A stretch of DNA of 64,000 bases from Streptococcus ovis DSM 16829 (GTDB lineage Bacteria; Bacillota; Bacilli; Lactobacillales; Streptococcaceae): contig NZ_KB904563.1 in NCBI RefSeq assembly GCF_000380125.1, positions 60,323 through 124,322 of the forward strand, given 5' to 3'. Made by a program: the position numbers and the translations under genes. Shown here one piece after another: positions 1-8,877 of the stretch. Positions within the stretch are counted from its first letter, which is position 1, and every line of letters starts with the position of its first letter. The notes beneath the pieces were generated by a model that saw only the letters and a program-made list of their open reading frames with translations, was not told the origin of the DNA and ran no database searches.

Positions 1-140
1 CATAGATGACGGAAAATCTCGATGAAGTTTTGTCTAATTTTATAGTAGATGGATTTTCTACGATACTTCGGAGTGAAGACAATGTGATATTTGCACATCC
101 ATTTGCTGTGTGATAAACTATAGCTGGTTTTAGCCATTGC

Positions 141-165
141 TAAAATAGTCCATTGGACTATTTTA
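141..165. repeat. Perfect 12-bp inverted repeat (terminator-like)
   Basis: TAAAATAGTCCA at 141-152 and TGGACTATTTTA at 154-165 form a perfect palindrome around one base, followed by a T-containing run. The same fold with a different sequence occurs at 28288-28312, and related half units lie near 10960, 13235 and 28185. It could act as a bidirectional terminator. I see no convincing gene in 1-328: a 35-codon frame at 6-113 has an in-frame stop just upstream and no ribosome site. Confidence 0.6.
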
Positions 166-208
166 CTCCTTTCTTTATCTAACCTGAACAATTAGATGAT
201 ACTTGGAA

Positions 209-300
209 AAATAAATGGAAGCTAGAAGCCTTATCAGCCACCAGATTAGCTGGTGGTTTTCTTGTTTTTCTCTACGAGAAAAACTGGCTTGAAGCCATAA
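209..300. repeat. 92-bp dispersed direct repeat, copy 1
   Basis: This 92-bp block matches 58241-58332 with a single difference (A versus C at the start of a hairpin loop). It contains a CCACCAG/CTGGTGG hairpin followed by T residues, and a second hairpin with TTTTTCTC and GAGAAAAA arms, so it probably terminates transcription. It lies just beyond the 3' end of the rpsR operon. Its origin is unknown. Confidence 0.9.
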
Positions 301-328
301 CAAAAAACCAGCCTTAGCTGGTCTTCAA

Positions 329-568
329 TCAATCTTCATTTACGAATGGTAGCAAAGCCATTACGCGTGCGCGTTTGATAGCTGTTGTTACTTTACGTTG
401 ATTCTTCGCTGACGTTCCAGTTACACGACGTGGTAAAATTTTTCCACGTTCTGAAATGAAACGGCTAAGAAGCTCAGTGTCTTTGTAATCAACATATTCA
501 ATTTTGTTCGCTGCAATGTAATCAACTTTTTTACGGCGTTTGAATCCGCCACGACGTTGTTGAGCCAT
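329..568 (-). CDS. rpsR: 30S ribosomal protein S18
   Basis: S18 is a small-subunit protein that pairs with S6 on the platform of the 30S subunit. The 79-residue product has the very basic N-terminus ([14 protein letters not shown]) and the conserved [17 protein letters not shown] block of the family, at full length. It is the last gene of rpsF-ssb-rpsR, a standard Firmicute operon that reads leftward. A CTCC-rich stretch just right of the start is its ribosome site. No anomalies. Confidence 0.98.
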   Translation of the reverse strand: MAQQRRGGFKRRKKVDYIAANKIEYVDYKDTELLSRFISERGKILPRRVTGTSAKNQRKVTTAIKRARVMALLPFVNED

Positions 569-604
569 GTGTTTTCTCCTCTTTATATTGTTATATTCGT
601 TCCA

Positions 605-1105
605 TTAAAATGGAAGATCGTCATCTGAAATATCCATTGGATTTGACGCTCCAAATGGACTTTCGTCTCTGCCAAAGTTAGGTGTTTGTGGTTGTGAATA
701 ACCAGCATTTGACGATCCGCCAAATGAATTATTAAAACCGCCAGCAGATTGCCCATAAGAACCAGATGCTCCGCCTTCACGTGCAGTACGACTTTCCAAC
801 AATTGGAAATTGTCAGCAATCACTTCTGTTACATAAACACGTTGACCTTGTTGATTTTCATAATTCCGGGTTTGAATCCGTCCTGTAATCCCAACAAGAG
901 CGCCTTTTTTTGCCCAGTTTGCCAAGTTTTCAGCAGGTTGGCGCCAGATGACACAGTTGATGAAATCTGCCTCACGCTCACCAGCTTGATTTTTAAAATT
1001 GCGATTTACAGCAAGTGTAAAAGTCGCAACAGCTTGGTTAGATGGAGTATAACGAAGTTCTGCATCTCGGGTCATTCGACCAACAAGTACTACATTATTA
1101 ATCAT
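605..1105 (-). CDS. ssb: Single-stranded DNA-binding protein
   Basis: SSB coats single-stranded DNA during replication, repair and recombination, and recruits partners through its C-terminal tip. The 166-residue product has the OB fold in about residues 1-105 ([20 protein letters not shown] at the start), a Gly/Ser/Asn/Gln-rich flexible linker, and the conserved acidic tip ending DDDLPF. It sits between rpsF and rpsR with short gaps, so it is co-transcribed with them. Full length, ordinary. Confidence 0.97.
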   Translation of the reverse strand: MINNVVLVGRMTRDAELRYTPSNQAVATFTLAVNRNFKNQAGEREADFINCVIWRQPAENLANWAKKGALVGITGRIQTRNYENQQGQRVYVTEVIADNFQLLESRTAREGGASGSYGQSAGGFNNSFGGSSNAGYSQPQTPNFGRDESPFGASNPMDISDDDLPF

Positions 1106-1116
1106 ATATTACCTTC

Positions 1117-1407
1117 TTAAGCGTCAACTTTAACGATCATGTGACGAAGAATGTCACCGTTGATTTTTGACAAACGGTCAAACTCATTAAGAGCTACAGC
1201 GTCAGTCGCTTCAACGTTAACGATGTGGTAAAGTCCTTCGCGGAAATCTTGGATTTCGTATGCAAGACGACGTTTTTCCCAATCTTTTGATTCAACAACA
1301 GTTGCACCGTTGTCAGTCAAGATAGAGTCAAAGCGTGCTACCAAAGCGTTTTTAGCTTCTTCTTCAATGTTTGGACGAATAATATAAAGAATTTCGTATT
1401 TAGCCAT
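1117..1407 (-). CDS. rpsF: 30S ribosomal protein S6
   Basis: S6 binds S18 and 16S rRNA in the small-subunit platform. I start the gene at the ATG at 1405-1407 ([16 protein letters not shown]), giving 96 residues, the usual size. A GGAGGAAAT ribosome site sits directly upstream. A longer frame reaching 1509 would run through the promoter and leader and is rejected. This is the first gene of rpsF-ssb-rpsR. Confidence 0.97.
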   Translation of the reverse strand: MAKYEILYIIRPNIEEEAKNALVARFDSILTDNGATVVESKDWEKRRLAYEIQDFREGLYHIVNVEATDAVALNEFDRLSKINGDILRHMIVKVDA

Positions 1408-1410
1408 TGA

Positions 1411-1509
1411 TATTTCCTCCTTTTGGTCTAATGACTCATGACCTTTGCCATGAGTAAGTGAGGTGCACTCACAAATAATCATTATACAGGAAATACGAGA
1501 GAATTGCAA
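1411..1509 (-). promoter_or_regulatory. rpsF operon promoter and hairpin leader
   Basis: On the minus strand the -35 TTGCAA (1504-1509) and -10 TATAAT (1481-1486) are separated by exactly 17 bases. The short leader that follows can form two hairpins, GTGAG/CTCAC and CTCATG/CATGAG. Autoregulation of this operon by the S6:S18 complex through a leader RNA is known in other bacteria. I cannot see the diagnostic CCG bulge here, so that assignment is only possible. Confidence 0.75.
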
Positions 1510-1594
1510 GGAAAACTATCTTTTTTATTGTTCAAATTTAGCTCAAATTTTAGCCAACATACAACTAGATTCAAGAGGAGCATTCCCATTTCTA

Positions 1595-1643
1595 AAAATA
1601 GTTTCAAAAATCACGAAAATTTGCTTTTCTGTGAAACTATTTT
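1595..1643. promoter_or_regulatory. Candidate regulator operator upstream of nanE
   Basis: AAAATAGTTTCA (1595-1606) and TGAAACTATTTT (1632-1643) are a perfect 12-bp inverted repeat separated by 25 bases, just upstream of the nanE -35 box. Its position suits the binding site of a dedicated regulator. The RpiR protein at the far end of the cluster is the obvious candidate. Binding is inference. Confidence 0.4.
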
Positions 1644-1661
1644 CTGTTTTGCCAAAAGGAA

Positions 1662-1690
1662 TTGAAATGGTGAATTGAAAGTATTACAAT
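1662..1690 (+). promoter_or_regulatory. Promoter of the sialic-acid operon
   Basis: TTGAAA (1662-1667) and TACAAT (1685-1690) are separated by 17 bases. Transcription should start near 1697, on top of the cre site at 1696-1710. This is the only good promoter in the 404-bp gap before nanE. Confidence 0.65.
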
Positions 1691-1695
1691 ACCAA

Positions 1696-1710
1696 TGTAA
1701 ACGTTTACCA
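1696..1710 (+). promoter_or_regulatory. cre site (CcpA operator) at the nan promoter
   Basis: TGTAAACGTTTACCA matches the catabolite-responsive element consensus almost perfectly. It overlaps the predicted transcription start, the position where CcpA-HPr(Ser-P) represses. Preferred sugars should therefore switch the sialic-acid operon off. Confidence 0.8.
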
Positions 1711-1811
1711 GATGGTTGGTTTGGCATCTATTCACATTTCAAATCAGCTTCTATCCACTATAAATGAAGACATTTCATCGGACTACTATCAGACATACTA
1801 AGGAGGTCAAT

Positions 1812-2504
1812 GTGAAAAAAGAAGCATTTATGGAACAAATCAAAAATGGAATCATTGTTTCCTGTCAAGCTTTACCTGGAGAACCTTTATACACAGAGCA
1901 AGGAGGCATCATGCCCTTGATGGCTCTTGCAGCTGAAAGTGCTGGTGCAGTTGGTATCCGTGCTAATTCAGTACGCGATATTCAGCAAATTAAAGCTGTC
2001 ACTAATCTCCCTATCATCGGGATTATTAAGCGAGATTATCCACCGCAAGAACCCTTCATCACTGCCACAATGAAAGAAATTGATGAATTAGCAGCTCTGG
2101 ATATTGCCGTCATTGCCTTTGACTGTACTCATAGAGAACGCTTTGATGGAAAAACAATTCAAGAATTTATCCAAGAAGTTCGAACAAAATATCCTGACCA
2201 ACTCTTCATGGCAGATATCAGTACCTTAGAAGAAGGATTGACCGCTTTCGAACTAGGGATTGATTTTGTTGGGACTACACTCTCTGGATATACTTCTTAT
2301 AGTAGACAGGCAGAAGGTCCTGACCTTGAACTTATCGAGGCACTGTGCAAAGCAGGTGTTGATGTCATCGCAGAGGGAAAAATTCATTACCCAAGCGATG
2401 TGACCGAAATACTCCATTTGGGTGTAGCAGGCATAGTTGTCGGAGGAGCAATTACCCGACCTAAAGAAATTGCCGAACGTTTTATCGCTGCTACAAAATC
2501 CTAA
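1812..2504 (+). CDS. nanE: N-acetylmannosamine-6-phosphate 2-epimerase
   Basis: NanE converts ManNAc-6-P to GlcNAc-6-P, the last dedicated step of sialic-acid breakdown. The product is about 230 residues, full length for this TIM-barrel family, with [14 protein letters not shown] near the start and [10 protein letters not shown] and [11 protein letters not shown] in the C-terminal half. I choose the GTG at 1812 because AGGAGG lies 5 bases upstream; frames reaching back to 1764 have no ribosome site. It is the first gene of the operon, directly behind the cre-controlled promoter. Confidence 0.93.
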   Translation: MKKEAFMEQIKNGIIVSCQALPGEPLYTEQGGIMPLMALAAESAGAVGIRANSVRDIQQIKAVTNLPIIGIIKRDYPPQEPFITATMKEIDELAALDIAVIAFDCTHRERFDGKTIQEFIQEVRTKYPDQLFMADISTLEEGLTAFELGIDFVGTTLSGYTSYSRQAEGPDLELIEALCKAGVDVIAEGKIHYPSDVTEILHLGVAGIVVGGAITRPKEIAERFIAATKS

Positions 2505-2653
2505 CTTGTCCACACATCTTCTCTTTTAAAGAGAACTAAAACATTACTTATAAAGGAGGACATGCCATTACGAGTTAGCCATCAAACTTACTTTATACGT
2601 CTACTATCCTAATTCTAGGATTCACTTTATTTAATCTTTTAAAGGAGAAAATC

Positions 2654-3973
2654 ATGAAGAAATTCCTACGTTCAATGTTAACTGGTGCTGCAGTCCTTGC
2701 TCTTGCAGCATGTGGCAATGCAGGAGGCGATGCAAAAGAAGCAGATACAAGCTCTAAATCCGGTGATAAAACAGAAATTACTTGGTGGGCTTTCCCAGTA
2801 TTTACACAGGAAAAAACAAGCGATGCTGTAGGTACTTATGAAAAATCTATTATTGCAGCATTTGAAAAAGCAAATCCAGATATCACAGTGAAATTGGAAA
2901 CAATTGACTTCACATCTGGTCCTGAAAAAATTACAACTGCTATCGAAGCAGGTACAGCACCAGATGTCCTCTTTGATGCACCAGGTCGTATTATCACTTA
3001 CGGAAAAAATGGCAAATTAGCTGACTTGAATGATCTCTTCACAGATGAATTTGTGAAAGATGTGAATAACGACAACATCATCCAGTCAAGTAAAGCTGGC
3101 GACAAAGCCTACATGTATCCAATTAGCTCTGCTCCATTCTACATGGCCCTAAACAAAAAAATGTTGGAAGATGCAGGCGTAGCTGACCTTGTCAAAGATG
3201 GTTGGACAACAGAAGACTTTGAAAAAGTGATCAAAGCCTTGAAAGACAAAGGCTATAACCCAGGTTCACTCTTCAGTAACGGTCAAGGGGGTGACCAAGG
3301 TACACGTGCCTTCCTTTCAAACTTGTACAGCGGTAGCATTACAGACGAAGGTGTAACCAAATATACAACAGACGATGCGAAAATGGTCAAAGCTCTTGAT
3401 ACTGTGAAAAAATGGATGGACGATGGTCTCATCATGAACGGTTCACAATATGCAGGTGGTGATGACATTCAAAACTTTGCAAATGGTCAAACTTCTTATA
3501 CAATCCTTTGGGCACCTGCTCAAAACGGTATCCAAGCACAACTACTTGAATCAAGTGGTGTAGAAGTTGTGGAAGTACCATTCCCATCTGAAGATGGCAA
3601 GGCAGATTTAGAATATCTTGTTAATGGATTTGCAGTATTTAACAACGGTGACGAAGCAAAAGTAGCAGCATCTAAGAAATTCCTTCAATTTATCGCCGAT
3701 GATAAAGAATGGGGGCCTAAGAATGTGATTCGTACTGGTGCATTCCCAGTTCGTACATCATTTGGTACATTGTATGACGACAAACGTATGGAAATGATTA
3801 GCGATTGGACAGAATACTACTCACCATACTACAATACAATTGATGGATTTGCTGAAATGCGTGCTCTCTGGTTCCCAATGCTTCAAGCCATTTCTAACGG
3901 AGATGAAAAACCTGAAGCGGCTTTGAAGACATTTACTGAAAAAGCAAACGAAACGATTAAAAAAGCTCAATAA
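2654..3973 (+). CDS. Sialic-acid ABC transporter, substrate-binding lipoprotein (SatA-like)
   Basis: This family 1 solute-binding protein (439 aa) should capture the sugar outside the membrane. The N-terminus is a lipoprotein signal (MKKFLRSML, hydrophobic stretch, lipobox LAAC with Cys20). The mature part has the Trp-rich start TEITWWAFP and ends in a Lys-rich helix. It follows nanE and is followed by two permeases, the order seen in streptococcal satABC loci. No ATPase gene is nearby; streptococcal sugar importers of this kind often share MsmK, encoded elsewhere. Specificity for Neu5Ac is inferred from the neighbours. Confidence 0.85.
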   Translation: MKKFLRSMLTGAAVLALAACGNAGGDAKEADTSSKSGDKTEITWWAFPVFTQEKTSDAVGTYEKSIIAAFEKANPDITVKLETIDFTSGPEKITTAIEAGTAPDVLFDAPGRIITYGKNGKLADLNDLFTDEFVKDVNNDNIIQSSKAGDKAYMYPISSAPFYMALNKKMLEDAGVADLVKDGWTTEDFEKVIKALKDKGYNPGSLFSNGQGGDQGTRAFLSNLYSGSITDEGVTKYTTDDAKMVKALDTVKKWMDDGLIMNGSQYAGGDDIQNFANGQTSYTILWAPAQNGIQAQLLESSGVEVVEVPFPSEDGKADLEYLVNGFAVFNNGDEAKVAASKKFLQFIADDKEWGPKNVIRTGAFPVRTSFGTLYDDKRMEMISDWTEYYSPYYNTIDGFAEMRALWFPMLQAISNGDEKPEAALKTFTEKANETIKKAQ

Positions 3974-3997
3974 TTCGTAAAATCTACTAACTGACCA

Positions 3998-4043
3998 CCC
4001 CTTTCTCGTGACAATTTGTGTGGTATGAGAAAGGGGCTTTTTT
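3998..4043 (+). terminator. Intra-operon terminator between binding protein and permeases
   Basis: CCCCTTTCTC (3998-4007) pairs perfectly with GAGAAAGGGG (4027-4036) and is followed by C and six T residues. Such a partial terminator or 3' stabiliser between a binding protein and its permeases commonly keeps the binding protein in excess. Confidence 0.85.
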
Positions 4044-4074
4044 CAAAAAATAAATGCAAAGAGAGGTACTCCTT

Positions 4075-4962
4075 GTGAGAGTTAATCAATTAAAAATGAG
4101 AGAAACATTAGTTTCTTATGCATTTTTAGCACCAATTCTACTCTTCTTTACAATATTTGTTTTAGCACCAATGGTAATGGGGTTTGTCACTAGTTTCTTT
4201 CACTATACGATGACAGATTTTACCTTTGTTGGTCTAGCAAACTATACTCGCATGTTTCAAGATGAGGTCTTTATCAAATCTTTGATTAATACTCTCATCA
4301 TTGTTGTTGGTTCTGTACCAGTTGTTGTCTTCTTCTCTCTATTTGTAGCCTCACAAACTTACAATAAAAATGTTTTCAGCCGTTCCTTTTACCGTTTTGT
4401 ATTCTTCCTTCCAGTAGTAACAGGTAGCGTTGCTGTAACGGTTGTTTGGAAATGGATTTATGATCCACTGTCTGGAATATTAAATTTCGTCTTAAAATCC
4501 GGTGGTATTATCGAACAAAACATTAGCTGGCTAGGAGATAAGCAATGGGCCCTTATTGCCATTATTATCATTTTATTGACTACTTCAGTAGGCCAACCAA
4601 TCATCCTCTATATTGCCGCAATGGGAAATATTGATAACTCTTTGATGGAAGCAGCTCGTGTTGACGGCGCTAATGAATTCCAAGTTTTCTGGAATATCAA
4701 ATGGCCAAGTTTACTGCCAACAACACTTTATATCGCCATTATCACTACTATCAATTCCTTCCAGTGTTTCGCACTCATTCAGCTCTTAACATCTGGAGGA
4801 CCAAACTATTCAACTAGTACCTTGATGTACTACCTATACGAAAAAGCCTTCAAATTATCTGAATATGGCTATGCCAATACAATGGGAGTCTTCTTGGCTG
4901 TTCTCATTGCTATCATCAGTTTTGCCCAATTCAAGATTTTGGGTAATGATGTCGAATATTAG
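4075..4962 (+). CDS. Sugar ABC transporter permease (SatB-like)
   Basis: This is an integral membrane subunit of a family 1 sugar importer, with about six membrane helices. The cytoplasmic EAA loop that docks the ATPase is visible (MEAARVDGANEFQVFWNIKW, about residues 192-211). I use the GTG at 4075, with AGAGAGG 8 bases upstream, giving 295 residues; the in-frame ATG at 4054 has no ribosome site and lies too close behind the terminator. It partners with the next permease. Confidence 0.87.
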   Translation: MRVNQLKMRETLVSYAFLAPILLFFTIFVLAPMVMGFVTSFFHYTMTDFTFVGLANYTRMFQDEVFIKSLINTLIIVVGSVPVVVFFSLFVASQTYNKNVFSRSFYRFVFFLPVVTGSVAVTVVWKWIYDPLSGILNFVLKSGGIIEQNISWLGDKQWALIAIIIILLTTSVGQPIILYIAAMGNIDNSLMEAARVDGANEFQVFWNIKWPSLLPTTLYIAIITTINSFQCFALIQLLTSGGPNYSTSTLMYYLYEKAFKLSEYGYANTMGVFLAVLIAIISFAQFKILGNDVEY

Positions 4963-4978
4963 AAAGGAGACGGAAGCT

Positions 4979-5803
4979 ATGAAAAAATTTAGTATTTTTG
5001 ATGTGTTCACCACTCTTATCCTCTGCCTCCTCACAGTCTTGTTCATCTTTCCATTCTATTGGATTTTAACAGGGGCATTCAAATCTCAACCTGCGACCAT
5101 TATGATTCCACCACAATGGTGGCCACAAGAGCCGACATTAGAAAACTTCGAGAAGCTCATCGTACAAAACCCAGCTCTTCAGTGGTTGTGGAACAGTGTC
5201 TTCATTTCGCTAGCAACCATGATTCTCGTGTGTGTTACTTCTTCACTGGCTGGATACGTACTTGCGAAAAAACGCTTTTATGGTCAAAAATTACTCTTTA
5301 GTATTTTTATCGCAGCTATGGCCTTGCCAAAGCAGGTAGTGCTTGTTCCACTTGTTCGTATCATTAACTTCATGGGAATTCACGACACATTGGCAGCTGT
5401 TATTTTGCCTCTCGTTGGGTGGCCTTTCGGGGTTTTCCTTATGAAACAATTTAGTGAAAATATCCCAACTGAGTTGCTTGAATCTGCTAAAATGGATGGC
5501 TGTGGTGAAATCAGAACATTTTGGAGCGTAGCCTTTCCGATTGTTAAACCCGGCTTTGCAGCTCTTGCAATCTTTACCTTCATTAATTCATGGAATGACT
5601 ACTTCATGCAGTTGGTTATGTTGACTTCCCGTCAGAATTTGACTATCTCTCTTGGTGTTGCAACCATGCAAGCTGAAATGGCGACCAACTATGGGTTGAT
5701 TATGGCAGGCGCAGCTCTCGCAGCTGTTCCAATTGTAACCATCTTCCTCGTCTTCCAAAAATCCTTTACTCAAGGAATCACAATGGGAGCTGTCAAAGGA
5801 TAA
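4979..5803 (+). CDS. Sugar ABC transporter permease (SatC-like)
   Basis: Second permease subunit, 274 residues, about six membrane segments, with the EAA-type loop LLESAKMDGCGEIRTFWSVA near residue 165. The start is the ATG at 4979, behind AAAGGAG and 17 bases after the previous stop; an open frame extending left to 4865 overlaps the preceding gene and is spurious. It should form a heterodimer with the upstream permease in the sialic-acid importer. Confidence 0.88.
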   Translation: MKKFSIFDVFTTLILCLLTVLFIFPFYWILTGAFKSQPATIMIPPQWWPQEPTLENFEKLIVQNPALQWLWNSVFISLATMILVCVTSSLAGYVLAKKRFYGQKLLFSIFIAAMALPKQVVLVPLVRIINFMGIHDTLAAVILPLVGWPFGVFLMKQFSENIPTELLESAKMDGCGEIRTFWSVAFPIVKPGFAALAIFTFINSWNDYFMQLVMLTSRQNLTISLGVATMQAEMATNYGLIMAGAALAAVPIVTIFLVFQKSFTQGITMGAVKG

Positions 5804-5833
5804 ACTGCTGCTCTTCCAGTTTTAGGAGGTCTT

Positions 5834-6286
5834 ATGTTATTTGATACACTGAACCAACTTCAACGGTATCAAGGGCTGCATCCCAACCTAGATACTGCCC
5901 TTCATTACCTTATGTCTCATAACTTAAAAGAAAAAGCCAATGGGACTTATACTGTCGAAGGAAATAAGGTTTTCTTCTTCATACAAGAAAATCAACTCAA
6001 CCAAGATACTAGTCAAGAATTTGAATACCATCACCATTACCTAGATTTACACTTCTTACTCGAAGGAACCGAGATCATTCAATTTGGCCATCTTGTAGAC
6101 CAGGTCACTTCTCCTTATGATGAAATAAAGGATATCGGCATGGTTACCTGCCAGGAACATACTACTTTCCACCTAACAGGGGATGATTTCGTTGCATTCT
6201 TTCCGGGAGAAGCGCACCAACCTAACCAATACAGCGGACAAGAAACCCATGTTAAAAAATGTGTATTTAAAGTATTAATCGACTAA
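5834..6286 (+). CDS. YhcH/YjgK/YiaL family protein (sialic acid anomerase NanQ-like)
   Basis: This 150-residue cupin-fold protein belongs to the DUF386 family. The E. coli member YhcH (NanQ) speeds conversion between sialic-acid anomers. Visible family features are HHHYLDLHFLLEGTE, with metal-ligand histidines, and DDFVAFFPGEAHQPN near the C-terminus. AGGAGG lies 5 bases upstream of the ATG. In this operon it would supply the anomer needed by the lyase. Confidence 0.85.
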   Translation: MLFDTLNQLQRYQGLHPNLDTALHYLMSHNLKEKANGTYTVEGNKVFFFIQENQLNQDTSQEFEYHHHYLDLHFLLEGTEIIQFGHLVDQVTSPYDEIKDIGMVTCQEHTTFHLTGDDFVAFFPGEAHQPNQYSGQETHVKKCVFKVLID

Positions 6287-6301
6287 ACCAAAGGAGGAAT
6301 T

Positions 6302-6970
6302 ATGGAGAATAATGCACGCAGACTCATGAAATCACTTTTCAATGTAGATAGCCGGTTTATGAGAATTGCTGAGCGCATTTACGACTTGGTCATCTTAAAC
6401 CTTCTTTTCCTCTTGACTTGTCTGCCAATCATTACCATTGGATGTGCCAAACTTAGTCTTTATCACGTTTTACTTGAAATGAAACAACAACAGCACCTAC
6501 CAATCATCAGTCTCTATTTTGGTGTATTGAAAAAGCATTGGAAAAATGGACTGATTCTTGGCAGCATTGAATTAGGAATCACACTGATTTGTGGAATAGA
6601 TTTCTTTGTCTTGCAACAGGTTCAGGCTACTTGGGCAACAGCGCTGAAAGTTCTCTGCATCAGTCTGATGATTCTAACTACTATCACTTTTCTCTATGCC
6701 TATCCACTGAGCATTCACATGCGCTTTCCTACACGAGAGCTGCTAAAAAATGCCTTTATGATTGCGGGTTTACATTTCCCAAAAACTTTTCTTATGCTTG
6801 GAATTTTGGTCATGCTATTCTTTAGTTTATACCTTTCTTCTTGGAGCTTTTTATTAGGAATTTCTTTATTCTTAGTGATTGGCTGTTCAGGATTAGGATT
6901 CTTATATATGCAACAAATGGAGAAGATTTTAGGAACATACGTAAATGCACAATTGGACAACAATCACTAA
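6302..6970 (+). CDS. DUF624 (YesL-like) membrane protein
   Basis: A 222-residue protein with about five hydrophobic segments (for example VILNLLFLLTCLPIITIGC and the Phe/Leu-rich stretch near residues 160-200). The N-terminal pattern, a helix followed by NLLFLLTCLPIITIG, is typical of DUF624/YesL proteins, which often accompany sugar ABC importers of Firmicutes. No biochemical role is established. AGGAGG precedes the ATG. It probably assists or regulates the transporter, which is inference. Confidence 0.75.
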   Translation: MENNARRLMKSLFNVDSRFMRIAERIYDLVILNLLFLLTCLPIITIGCAKLSLYHVLLEMKQQQHLPIISLYFGVLKKHWKNGLILGSIELGITLICGIDFFVLQQVQATWATALKVLCISLMILTTITFLYAYPLSIHMRFPTRELLKNAFMIAGLHFPKTFLMLGILVMLFFSLYLSSWSFLLGISLFLVIGCSGLGFLYMQQMEKILGTYVNAQLDNNH

Positions 6971-6987
6971 AATGGAGTTATTATATT

Positions 6988-7908
6988 ATGAAAGATTTAT
7001 CAAAATACCAAGGCGTTCTTCCTGCCTTCTATGCCTGTTATGATGAAAACGGAGAAATTAGTCCTGAACGAGTACGCGCCTTAACAGAATACTTTATCTC
7101 AAAAGGTGTACAAGGTCTCTATGTAAATGGCTCTTCAGGCGAGTGCATTTACCAAAGTGTCGCAGACCGCAAATTAGTCCTAGAAGAAGTGATGGCTATC
7201 GCAAAAGGGAAGTTAACCATCATTGCCCATGTCGCTTGCAATAGCACAAAAGACAGCATCGAACTTGCTCAGCATGCTGAAAGTCTAGGAGTAGATGCGA
7301 TTGCTGCGATTCCACCAATTTATTTCCGCCTACCGGAGTATTCTGTGGCAGCTTATTGGAATGCGATTAGCGCTGCAGCGCCACATACAGATTTCGTTAT
7401 TTACAACATCCCACAACTAGCTGGTATTGCTCTAACGCCTAGCCTCTATCATGAAATGTTGAAGAATGAGCGCGTCATTGGGGTTAAAAACTCTTCCATG
7501 CCAGTACAAGATATTCAAACGTTCTGCTCTATCGGAGGCGAAGACCATCTTGTCTTCAACGGTCCTGACGAACAATTCCTAGGCGGTCGCTTGATGGGTG
7601 CTGCTGGTGGTATCGGTGGTACCTACGGTGCCATGCCTGAACTCTTCTTGAAATTAAATCAATTGATTGCAGAGAAGGAATTAGAACGGGCGAAAGATTT
7701 ACAATTTGCCATCAACGACATCATCAGCGTATTGACTAGTGCACACGGAAATATGTATGGTGTCATCAAGGAAGTACTTGCTATCAACGAAGGACTTGAA
7801 CTAGGATCTGTTCGTTCGCCACTAACACCTGTAACAGAAGCAGATTGTCCAATAGTGGAAGAAGCAGCCCGTTTAATTCGCGAAGCAAAAGCAACCTTTT
7901 GTAACTAA
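6988..7908 (+). CDS. nanA: N-acetylneuraminate lyase
   Basis: Cleaves N-acetylneuraminate to N-acetylmannosamine and pyruvate through a Schiff base. The 306-residue protein has the DHDPS/NAL-family motifs: GSSGE (about residues 47-51), the Tyr of YNIPQ, and the Schiff-base Lys in GVKNSS (about 167). I start at the ATG at 6988; an open frame back to 6841 overlaps the DUF624 gene and is not used. The ribosome site is weak (ATGGAG about 10 bases upstream). This is the committed step of the pathway encoded around it. Confidence 0.92.
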   Translation: MKDLSKYQGVLPAFYACYDENGEISPERVRALTEYFISKGVQGLYVNGSSGECIYQSVADRKLVLEEVMAIAKGKLTIIAHVACNSTKDSIELAQHAESLGVDAIAAIPPIYFRLPEYSVAAYWNAISAAAPHTDFVIYNIPQLAGIALTPSLYHEMLKNERVIGVKNSSMPVQDIQTFCSIGGEDHLVFNGPDEQFLGGRLMGAAGGIGGTYGAMPELFLKLNQLIAEKELERAKDLQFAINDIISVLTSAHGNMYGVIKEVLAINEGLELGSVRSPLTPVTEADCPIVEEAARLIREAKATFCN

Positions 7909-7928
7909 TCACAGATAGGAGGTTTAGG

Positions 7929-8828
7929 ATGAAAACCTATGTTGCAATTGATATTGGTGGAACCAGTATCAAATACGGTTTAATTGATGAAAACGAGCAA
8001 CTACTAGAAAAGAGCGAAATGCCAACAGAGGCCCAGTATGGCGGACCTGGAATTCTCAAGAAGGTGAAAGGGATTGTTGAAAAATATCTTGAAACCCAGA
8101 AAATAGCTGGTATTTGTTTGTCATCCGCCGGTATGGTCGACCCAGATAAAGGAGAAATCTTTTATGCCGGTCCACAAATTCCAAATTATGCTGGAACAGC
8201 CTTCAAAAAAGAACTAGAAAATGCTTTTCAGATTCCTTGTGAAATCGAAAATGATGTGAATTGTGCAGGCTTAGCAGAGGTCATGTCAGGAAATGCTAAA
8301 GAAAGCCAAATCGCAGTCTGCCTAACCATTGGTACTGGTATCGGAGGCTGTCTGATTAACCAACGCGAGGTCTTTCACGGCTATAGCAATTCCGCTTGCG
8401 AAGTAGGCTATATGCACCTACCAGATGGGGCCTTCCAAGATTTGGCATCAACAACTGCCTTGGTGGAATATGTTGCAGAACTTCATGGCGAATCAGCAGA
8501 TCAATGGAATGGTTTAAGAGTCTTCACAGAAGCTACTGAAGGCAACACATACTGTATGCAAGGAATCGAGCGAATGGTTGACTACCTCGGAAAAGGAATC
8601 GCAAATATCTGCTACGTTGTTAACCCCGAAGTCGTTGTTCTGGGAGGAGGAATCATGGCTCAGGAAGCCATCCTCAAACCAAAAATCCAAGCCGCTCTCC
8701 AAGCAAATCTAGTTTCAAGCCTTGCAGAAAAGACAAAACTCGCCTTTGCCCATCACCAAAATACAGCAGGCATGTTCGGCGCTTACTACCATTTCCATCA
8801 TCAACAAGCCAAACGATCACTACCATAA
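7929..8828 (+). CDS. nanK: ROK-family sugar kinase, probable N-acetylmannosamine kinase
   Basis: Would phosphorylate ManNAc to ManNAc-6-P, linking the lyase to NanE. The 299-residue protein begins with the phosphate loop DIGGTSIKYG, and has an ENDVNCAG motif and GTGIGGCLI. The CxCGxxGC zinc site found in many ROK proteins is absent: the region reads EVGYMHLPDGAFQDLAS. The ROK fold is clear; the substrate is inferred from context. AGGAGG lies just upstream. Confidence 0.82.
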   Translation: MKTYVAIDIGGTSIKYGLIDENEQLLEKSEMPTEAQYGGPGILKKVKGIVEKYLETQKIAGICLSSAGMVDPDKGEIFYAGPQIPNYAGTAFKKELENAFQIPCEIENDVNCAGLAEVMSGNAKESQIAVCLTIGTGIGGCLINQREVFHGYSNSACEVGYMHLPDGAFQDLASTTALVEYVAELHGESADQWNGLRVFTEATEGNTYCMQGIERMVDYLGKGIANICYVVNPEVVVLGGGIMAQEAILKPKIQAALQANLVSSLAEKTKLAFAHHQNTAGMFGAYYHFHHQQAKRSLP

Positions 8829-8877
8829 CCATTAGAGCTGCGGATTTCCCACAGCTCTTTCCAAATAGGAGTACATT

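Noticed and set aside
6-113. A 35-codon frame at the left edge
   Set aside because: It has an in-frame stop just upstream, no ribosome site, and no recognisable similarity. It may be a remnant but cannot be supported.
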